In this document: positions 59,036 to 64,000 of the stretch, piece by piece | Position numbering within the stretch: the first letter of the stretch is position 1 | How the letters are laid out: each line of letters opens with the position of its first letter | Source of the DNA: Streptomyces sp. MNU76 | GTDB taxonomy: Bacteria > Actinomycetota > Actinomycetes > Streptomycetales > Streptomycetaceae | Direction: 5' to 3' | DNA length: 64,000 bases | Assembly (NCBI RefSeq): GCF_020982545.1 | Contig: NZ_JAJKLK010000026.1 | Location: 1 to 64,000 of the forward strand | Program-made: the position numbers and the translations under genes | The notes under the pieces: model-generated | What the model saw: the letters and a program-made list of their open reading frames with translations, nothing else | What the model was told of the DNA's origin: nothing | The model's database searches: none

Positions 59036-59148
59036 GGACCCGAGAAAGCAGGGCCGCAGCCCCGCTTTCTCGGGTCCGAAGAGCACGGGGCGCAGCCCCT
59101 GCTCTTCAGGGGCGCGGGAACTGCGCGACCAGCCCCACCGGACCCGCA
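59036..59148. repeat. Terminator hairpin plus dispersed repeat, copy 3
   Basis: A 14-bp perfect stem GGACCCGAGAAAGC (59036-59049) with 59064-59077 should terminate the CDF transcript. Next comes GGGGCGCAGCCCC and then AGGGGCGCGGGAACTGCGCG (from about 59107) ending CGACCAGCCCC, the third copy of the dispersed repeat. The 211-bp gap 58975-59185 holds nothing else. Confidence 0.7.
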
Positions 59149-59185
59149 CCCGCCGACGTGCCCCCTCACCGCCGACCGGGAACGG

Positions 59186-59632
59186 TCACCCCGCCACCGG
59201 CTCCAGCACGAACACGGGAATCTCCCGGTCCGTCTTCTTCTGGTAGTCCTCGTACGGCGGGTACGCCGCGACCGCCCGGTCCCACCACTCGGCCTTCTCG
59301 TCCCCGGTGACCTCACGCGCGGTCAGGTCCTGCCGCTTGGGCCCGTCCTGGAGTTCCACCAGCGGGTCGGACTTGATGTTGTGGTACCAGACGGGGTGCT
59401 TGGGCGCTCCGCCCTGCGAGGCCACGACCGCGTACCGTCCCTCGTGCTCCACCCGCATCAGCGGGGTCTTGCGGATCTTCCCGCTCTTCGCGCCGCGCGT
59501 CGTGAGCACGATGACCGGTAGCCCGGTGTCCAGCAGCGTCGTCCCCTGCGTGCCGCCCGAGCTCTCGTACAACTCGACCTGCTCGCGCACCCACTGGGTG
59601 GGGCTGGGCACGTACTCGCCCTCAAGAGGCAT
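59186..59632 (-). CDS. Deazaflavin (F420)-dependent nitroreductase-family protein
   Basis: 148 residues. Split-barrel fold of the Ddn/DUF385 type: VIVLTTRGAKSGKIRKTPLM (phosphate/F420-binding), YAVVASQGGAPKHPVWYHNI and VTGDEKAEWWDRAVAAYPPYEDYQKKTDREIPVF-like tail read in order. Homologues reduce nitroaromatics, quinones or menaquinone with F420H2. It is monocistronic. Confidence 0.93.
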   Translation of the reverse strand: MPLEGEYVPSPTQWVREQVELYESSGGTQGTTLLDTGLPVIVLTTRGAKSGKIRKTPLMRVEHEGRYAVVASQGGAPKHPVWYHNIKSDPLVELQDGPKRQDLTAREVTGDEKAEWWDRAVAAYPPYEDYQKKTDREIPVFVLEPVAG

Positions 59633-59758
59633 GGCAACCGCCCCTTACTGTCGCGTACAGACTCTTCCCCGCATTCAACACCGGCCCCTCGCGGAATCAT
59701 CCTCATCGGGCCACGTCCGCACGGGGCTTGTGCGAACGCGGCCCGCCATGGGCGACCA

Positions 59759-60400
59759 CTACGGCGTCAGCACGGCCAGTCCCGCGATCACGGCACTCGA
59801 CACGAGGCCGGTGACCAGCCGCCCCCGGTGCCCGGTCAGCGCCCGGCCCAGCAGGGCGCCGCCGCCCGCGAGCAGCAGCTGCCAGCTCGCCGAGGCGAGA
59901 AACGCGGCAAGCACGAACACCGCCTGTTCCAGGGCGCTCACGGCCTCCGTGGCGCGGCTGCCGAGCACCAGCGCGGCGAAGTACACCACCGTCGTGGGGT
60001 TCAGCAGGGTGATCCCCAGGAGGGTGACGTAGGCGCGCGCGGGTCCGACCGGATCCCGCTGGTCGCGGGTGGGCAGGCGCCGGGCGCGGTACTGGCGCAC
60101 GGCCCCGGTCGCGCCGCGTGCCGCCAGCGTGAGGAGCACCAGGGCAGAGGCCCAGCGCAGCGGTGTCAGCACGGGTTGCAGGGCGTTGGTGAGGGCCGTA
60201 CCGCCGAGGGCGGCGAGCGCGTACAGCCCGTCGGCCGTCGCGACGCCGAGCGCGGCGCACGCTCCGGTCCGCAGGGACGTACGGGCGGTGAGGGAGACGA
60301 GGTAGGTCGCGACCGCTCCGACCGGGATGGCGATGCCATAGCCGGCGAGGAGCCCCGCGACGAGCGCGGCCGTCACGACCGGGGCGGTGCCGGCTCCCAC
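59759..60400 (-). CDS. LysE-family amino acid exporter
   Basis: 213 residues with six hydrophobic segments. GIAIPVGAVATYLVSLTART near the start (the LysE/RhtB family has P-GP in this place), LGVATADGLYALAAL and LLGITLLNPTTVVYFAALVLG are the family motifs. Start is GTG 60400; no strong ribosome site is visible, so the true start could be slightly downstream. Substrate is probably an amino acid or small metabolite. Confidence 0.87.
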   Translation of the reverse strand: MGAGTAPVVTAALVAGLLAGYGIAIPVGAVATYLVSLTARTSLRTGACAALGVATADGLYALAALGGTALTNALQPVLTPLRWASALVLLTLAARGATGAVRQYRARRLPTRDQRDPVGPARAYVTLLGITLLNPTTVVYFAALVLGSRATEAVSALEQAVFVLAAFLASASWQLLLAGGGALLGRALTGHRGRLVTGLVSSAVIAGLAVLTP

Positions 60401-60661
60401 GGTCGGCCCGGCTGCTGCTGCCCCCGCACCGGCGAGGCGGTGGCGAGGGACGGCGTCAGGGAGGCGTGATGGCTGAACATGCGCTGATCCTGGAGCCCGG
60501 CGCTCCGCCCCCGCAAGCGAATTAGGGCGATGAGGGGCGCCGTGCGCGAGCGATTCGCCGGCGGCCCTTGACCATGGATTCGGCGCCCGCCTGCCGTGTT
60601 TGCGCCCAGACGATGGAGAGGGTGCCGGGATGGACGGACGGGCGCGTCCGACGCGGAGCCG
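60401..60661. other. Intergenic stretch without a gene
   Basis: 261 bp between the LysE start and the MarR stop. No protein-like frame, strong inverted repeat or operator was recognised; the LysE promoter presumably lies here. Confidence 0.55.
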
Positions 60662-61234
60662 TCACGCCTTCGGGCGGCGGCCACTGCGCCGGGGCGCGGG
60701 CTCGGCGCCGTTCAGCAGGGTGCGGCGGCGCTCCTCGCCGTGCTCCTCGACCTGGAGCACGACACTGCGCAGTCCCTCCGCGAGGCTGCGGCACTCCGCG
60801 TCGCTGAGCTGCCCGGTGACGAAGGCCTCCTCCTCGTTGAAGGCCGGGAACACCCGCCGCATCAGTTCCTCGCCCTCGTCGGTGAGGGCCAGCAGCACCA
60901 GCCGTCCGTCCGTCGGGTGGTCCGCCCGCCGCACCAGCCCCCGCGACTCCAGCGTCCGGGCGACCCCCGTGAGTGTGCCCTTGGAGATGCCCGCCTCCTC
61001 GGCGACGTGCCGGGTCTCGGACTCGCCCCACACCCACACCACCCACAGCACCACGAAGGCCGTCCAGGTCAGGTCGGAACCGCGCAGCACGGAGTTCTCC
61101 AGGTGCTGCCGCACCGCCGAGGCGGCCCGGTAGATGTTCGCCACCGCCGCCATCTGGTCCCGGCGGATCGAGAAGTCCCCCAGCTTCGCCGCGGCGAGCT
61201 TCTCGACTTCGGTGATGGATCGCTGGCCGGGCAC
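60662..61234 (-). CDS. MarR-family regulator
   Basis: 190 residues from GTG 61234, preferred because AGAGGAG sits five bases upstream; ATG 61264 would add ten residues and lies ten bases after a TACAAT -10 box, consistent with a short leader. Winged helix at about 75-145 (HVAEEAGISKGTLTGVARTL then SRGLVRRADHPTDGRLVLLA). A basic C-terminal tail RRSGRRPKA follows. Target genes unknown; the neighbours transcribe in the same direction but are separate units. Confidence 0.88.
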   Translation of the reverse strand: MPGQRSITEVEKLAAAKLGDFSIRRDQMAAVANIYRAASAVRQHLENSVLRGSDLTWTAFVVLWVVWVWGESETRHVAEEAGISKGTLTGVARTLESRGLVRRADHPTDGRLVLLALTDEGEELMRRVFPAFNEEEAFVTGQLSDAECRSLAEGLRSVVLQVEEHGEERRRTLLNGAEPAPRRSGRRPKA

Positions 61235-61330
61235 GGGTGCTCCTCTGATCGGTCGCTCGGTCATTCGGGATCAAATTGTACGGAGGAGAGGGAATCCATG
61301 ATGAGTGAGGCTACGGCGGTGTCGGCCTCC

Positions 61331-61378
61331 TCGTACGTGCCCGGCTCAGCGCTCTCGTACGTGCCCGGCTCAGCGCTC
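61331..61378. repeat. Perfect 24-bp tandem duplication
   Basis: Two identical 24-base units (61331-61354 and 61355-61378), each containing TACGTGCCCGGCTCAGCGCT. The second unit includes the last codons and TGA of the amidohydrolase gene, so the gene end including the stop is duplicated downstream. Confidence 0.9.
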
Positions 61379-63067
61379 GAAGACGACCCCGCCGTCGAAC
61401 ACCGTCATGTCGACCTGCACCCCGGTGATCTCATGGGGGTCGAGGCCGAGCAGCGGCCGGTCCAGCACGCACAGGTCGGCCACCTTGCCCAGCTCCACGG
61501 ACCCCTTCCACTCCTCCGCGAAGTCCTGCCGAGCCGGATTGATCGTGTACGCCCGCAGCGCCTCGGCGAGGTCCACCCGCTGCTCGGGACCGCTGACCCG
61601 GCCGCCGGCCTTCGACTCGCGCAGCAGCATCCCGGCGACGCCCTGCCGCCAGTCGGGCTCCGTGATCGGCGCGTCCGAGCTGGCGCACACCGCCACGCCC
61701 GCGTCGAAGGCCGAGCGCGTCGGCCACTGGTACGCCGACCGCTCCGCGCCCACGACCTCCGCCATCAGGTCCGAGATCGTCCACTTGATGGCGGGGTTCA
61801 TGTTGACGCCGTAGCCGTGCGCGGCCAGCCGGGCGAGACTGTCGGCGCCGATGAAGTCGCCGTGGATGACGTAGTGCCGGGCGTCGGAGCGCGGCACGGC
61901 CTCCTGCGCCGCCGTGAACGCGTCCACCACGAGATCGATGGCCCGGTCGCCGGTGACGTGGACCCCCAGCTGGTAACCCGCCTCGTGCGCGATCCGGATC
62001 ATGTCGAACAACTCGTCCACCTGCAGCTCGGGCGTGCGCCCGTGCACACAGAGCGAGCCGTGACCGCCGCCGACGTAGGGCTCGTTCATCCAGGCCGTGC
62101 GGTTCGGCGGCACCCCGTCGGCGAAGATCTTCACGCCGATGGCGTTCAGCCGCCGGGGGTCCGCCGACTCCGGGCGGTGGAGTTCGGCCAGTCCCTTGCG
62201 GACGTCGTCGGCGGAGCCCCCCATGGGCGCGGGCAGCAGGAGGACGCTGACCCGGGCGTGCAGCGAGCCGGTCGCCGCCAGGTCCGCGTACGCTGTCCAG
62301 TTGTCGGTGCTCAGCCCGCCGAACAGGGTCTCGGAGCCGCCGGGGCCGAGACCCGGCTCGGTGTAGCTGGTGATGCCCCGCGCGTGGAGCTCGGCGACGA
62401 CACCCCGGATGGCCTGGCGGCGCCGAGCGATCGTGGGGGAGGGCAAGGCGGCCTGGAGGAGGGCGCCGGCCGCCTCGCGCAGGATGCCCGTGGGCCGGCC
62501 GTCGGGGGCGCGGTCGATGACACCGCCGTCGGGCGCCCCGGTGCTCGCGTCGATCCCGCAGCGGCGCAGAGCCTCGCTGTTGGCCCACACCATGTGCTGG
62601 GAGAAGTCGGTCAGACAGACGGGGTGGCCGGGCGCCACCGCGTCCAGGTCCCTCCGGTGCGGCAGACGGCCCGGCTCGGCGAGGCACTCGGCGAGATAGC
62701 CGGGGTCCCAGCCCAGGCCGACGATCCACTCGCCGGGCTCGGCCGCCCGCACCGCCGCGCCCACGACCTGCGCGACGTCGGCGATCGACCCCACCGCCGG
62801 GTGGCCCACGTCCAGGGCGAACGGCGGCCTCGACAACCCGTACGCGGCGCCGTGCAGATGGGAGTCGTTGATGCCCGGCAGCACGGTGCGTCCGGCCAGC
62901 TCGACGATCCGCGTCGTCGGCCCGGCCAGGGCGCGCATCTCGGCGTCCGTGCCGACGGCCACGATCTCCCGGCCGCGTACGGCCACCCCCTCGGCGACCG
63001 AGAAGGCGGCGTCGACGGTGATGACCTGACCGCCGGTCAGGACGAGGGTGGGGGAAGTGTCGCTCAC
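61370..63067 (-). CDS. YtcJ-like metal-dependent amidohydrolase
   Basis: 565 residues from GTG 63067 (GAGG five bases upstream). Metal motif NDSHLHG after GRTVLPGI; later HVTGDRAIDLVVDAF, HGDFIGADS and SSDAPITEPDW provide the remaining ligands of the amidohydrolase barrel. The C-terminal WKGSVELGKVADLCVLDRPL closes the composite beta domain. Substrate for this branch is unknown (amides, N-acyl amino acids or formyl derivatives). Located 71 bases downstream of a sugar-type ABC permease in the same direction, so its substrate may be an imported conjugate. Confidence 0.92.
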   Translation of the reverse strand: MSDTSPTLVLTGGQVITVDAAFSVAEGVAVRGREIVAVGTDAEMRALAGPTTRIVELAGRTVLPGINDSHLHGAAYGLSRPPFALDVGHPAVGSIADVAQVVGAAVRAAEPGEWIVGLGWDPGYLAECLAEPGRLPHRRDLDAVAPGHPVCLTDFSQHMVWANSEALRRCGIDASTGAPDGGVIDRAPDGRPTGILREAAGALLQAALPSPTIARRRQAIRGVVAELHARGITSYTEPGLGPGGSETLFGGLSTDNWTAYADLAATGSLHARVSVLLLPAPMGGSADDVRKGLAELHRPESADPRRLNAIGVKIFADGVPPNRTAWMNEPYVGGGHGSLCVHGRTPELQVDELFDMIRIAHEAGYQLGVHVTGDRAIDLVVDAFTAAQEAVPRSDARHYVIHGDFIGADSLARLAAHGYGVNMNPAIKWTISDLMAEVVGAERSAYQWPTRSAFDAGVAVCASSDAPITEPDWRQGVAGMLLRESKAGGRVSGPEQRVDLAEALRAYTINPARQDFAEEWKGSVELGKVADLCVLDRPLLGLDPHEITGVQVDMTVFDGGVVFER

Positions 63068-63138
63068 GAGGACCTCGCTGGAGTGTCGGAGGAGGGGAAC
63101 GCGGGAGGGGGAGTACGGGAAGGTTCGGGGAAGCCGGG

Positions 63139-64000
63139 TCACCGGGTGGTACGCGGGCCGAAGTACGCGAGCGCGGCGCCCGCCACCAGGGCCACGCCCT
63201 GCGCCATCTGCTGCCAGAACGTCGGCACGCTCAGCAGTGTCAGCCCGTTCTGCAGGCAGCCCAGGAACAGCACGCCGAGCAGCACCCCGAGAACCGAACC
63301 GGAACCGCCGCTCAGGGCGACCCCGCCCAGCAGCACGGCCGTGAGCACGGTCAGTTCGAAGCCCGCGCCCGAAGTGCCCGCGACCGCGCTGTCCAGCACC
63401 GACGCCTTGATCGCCCCGGCCAGCGCGGCGGCCGTACCGGTGACCACGAACAGCGCGAAGGGCGTACGGCGGACATCGATGCCCGAGAGGTAGGCGGCCT
63501 CCCGGTTGACCCCGATCGCGAACACATGGCGTCCGGTGGGCGTGTACGCCACGAACAGCGCCCCGGCCACGAGCACGACGGCGGCGATGACGACGGGGGC
63601 CGCGATCCCGGCGAGCCGTGCCCCGCCCAGCCAGGCGAAGCCGTCGCCGAAACCGCTCAGCGGCAGCGGGAAGAGCTGTTGCGCCAGGCCGCGCACGGCC
63701 GCCAGCATGCCCAGCGTCACGATGAACGGCGACAGCCCCAGGTAGCAGCAGAGCACTCCGTTCACGGCGCCGACCGCCGCGCCGGCGGCCAGGGCCCCGA
63801 GGACGGCGACCACGGGGGACTGGGCCTGCTCACCGGCGAGCCAGCCCGCCGTCAGCGCGCCCAGCGCCAGCGTCGAGCCCACCGACAGATCCAGGTAGCC
63901 GCTGATGACCAGCAGCGCCAGGGGCACGGCGACGATCGCGAGGGCCGCCGCGTCGGTGGCGATCCCGCGCAGGTTCCCCGGGTCGAGGAAGCTGCCCGTG
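63139..64000 (-). CDS. Ribose-family ABC permease, partial at window edge
   Basis: At least 286 codons; the 5' end lies beyond 64000, and the reading is open to the edge (TGSFLDPGNLRGIATDAAAL). Family motif SGYLDLSVGSTLALGALTAG and the coupling loop AIGVNREAAYLSGIDV are present with about nine membrane segments. The partner ATPase and binding protein should lie upstream outside the window. It belongs with the amidohydrolase gene downstream; cargo cannot be inferred. Confidence 0.9.
   Translation of the reverse strand, partial: TGSFLDPGNLRGIATDAAALAIVAVPLALLVISGYLDLSVGSTLALGALTAGWLAGEQAQSPVVAVLGALAAGAAVGAVNGVLCCYLGLSPFIVTLGMLAAVRGLAQQLFPLPLSGFGDGFAWLGGARLAGIAAPVVIAAVVLVAGALFVAYTPTGRHVFAIGVNREAAYLSGIDVRRTPFALFVVTGTAAALAGAIKASVLDSAVAGTSGAGFELTVLTAVLLGGVALSGGSGSVLGVLLGVLFLGCLQNGLTLLSVPTFWQQMAQGVALVAGAALAYFGPRTTR

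Noticed and set aside
1..64000. tRNA, rRNA, CRISPR arrays, prophage or defence modules
   Set aside because: Intergenic gaps were read on both strands; no cloverleaf-like sequence, regularly spaced repeats, capsid/integrase genes or known defence domains were seen.

Overview
The window reads as chromosomal DNA of a high-GC actinomycete, almost certainly a Streptomyces. Codons are strongly G/C-biased at the third position and genes are tightly packed with 4-base ATGA overlaps. Typical Streptomyces families are present: furA-katG, UdgX, DUF4235, FBP-domain protein, F420-type nitroreductase fold, LutABC and an iron box of the DmdR1/IdeR type. I saw no tRNA, rRNA, CRISPR array, prophage or recognisable defence island.

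Layout. (1) 0-3.8 kb: a frameshifted IS630-type transposase remnant abuts a three-gene ABC importer (btuF-btuC-btuD). The importer is preceded by a clear cobalamin riboswitch, which identifies the cargo as vitamin B12-like. (2) 3.8-9.8 kb: a patch of gene decay. It holds remnants of an iolG-like dehydrogenase, an idnO-idnD (gluconate/idonate) pair, an IclR regulator tail and a molybdopterin-enzyme tail, around an intact Tat-exported GH29 fucosidase and an intact SDR. (3) 9.8-14.2 kb: katG with its regulator furA, a broken EamA transporter and udgX. (4) 14.2-30.2 kb: an L-rhamnose island. Leftward run rhaI, a fused aldolase-dehydrogenase, rhaB and lutABC. Rightward run an ATPase, two permeases, a binding lipoprotein, the mutarotase rhaM, a secreted PL24/PL25-type polysaccharide lyase and a LacI regulator. 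The 258-bp divergent gap carries LacI-type operators. Together these give lyase, uptake, anomer conversion, isomerisation, phosphorylation, cleavage to DHAP plus lactaldehyde, oxidation to lactate, and lactate to pyruvate.

(5) 30.2-45.3 kb: mostly single genes: an iminopeptidase-type hydrolase, GNAT, LmbE-type deacetylase, a Cys-cluster/pentapeptide protein, a CYP102-like P450 with a divergent TetR, an iron-box-controlled DUF2470 protein, a lactonase-fold lipoprotein, an aromatic-exporter-like protein, FBP-domain protein, an APH-family kinase, a 209-bp MITE-like element, an epimerase and a VanX-type dipeptidase. (6) 45.3-56.7 kb: a candidate structured small RNA, HAD phosphatase, PHP protein, VanZ, DUF4230, a PRPP-synthetase paralogue, STAS protein, a MarR-controlled aldehyde/alcohol dehydrogenase pair and a TetR-DUF1304 unit, plus a damaged GNAT and a frameshifted VOC gene. 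(7) 56.8-64 kb: xi-class GST-like reductase, CDF metal exporter, F420-type enzyme, LysE exporter, MarR, and an amidohydrolase downstream of a sugar-type ABC permease that runs off the right edge.

Recurring themes are self-regulated divergent pairs with readable palindromic operators, at least eight genes whose -10 box sits 6-7 bases before the ATG (leaderless architecture), strong inverted-repeat terminators in convergent gaps, and three copies of a dispersed GC-rich hairpin repeat. All functional names come from reading motifs and family memory; no database search was possible.
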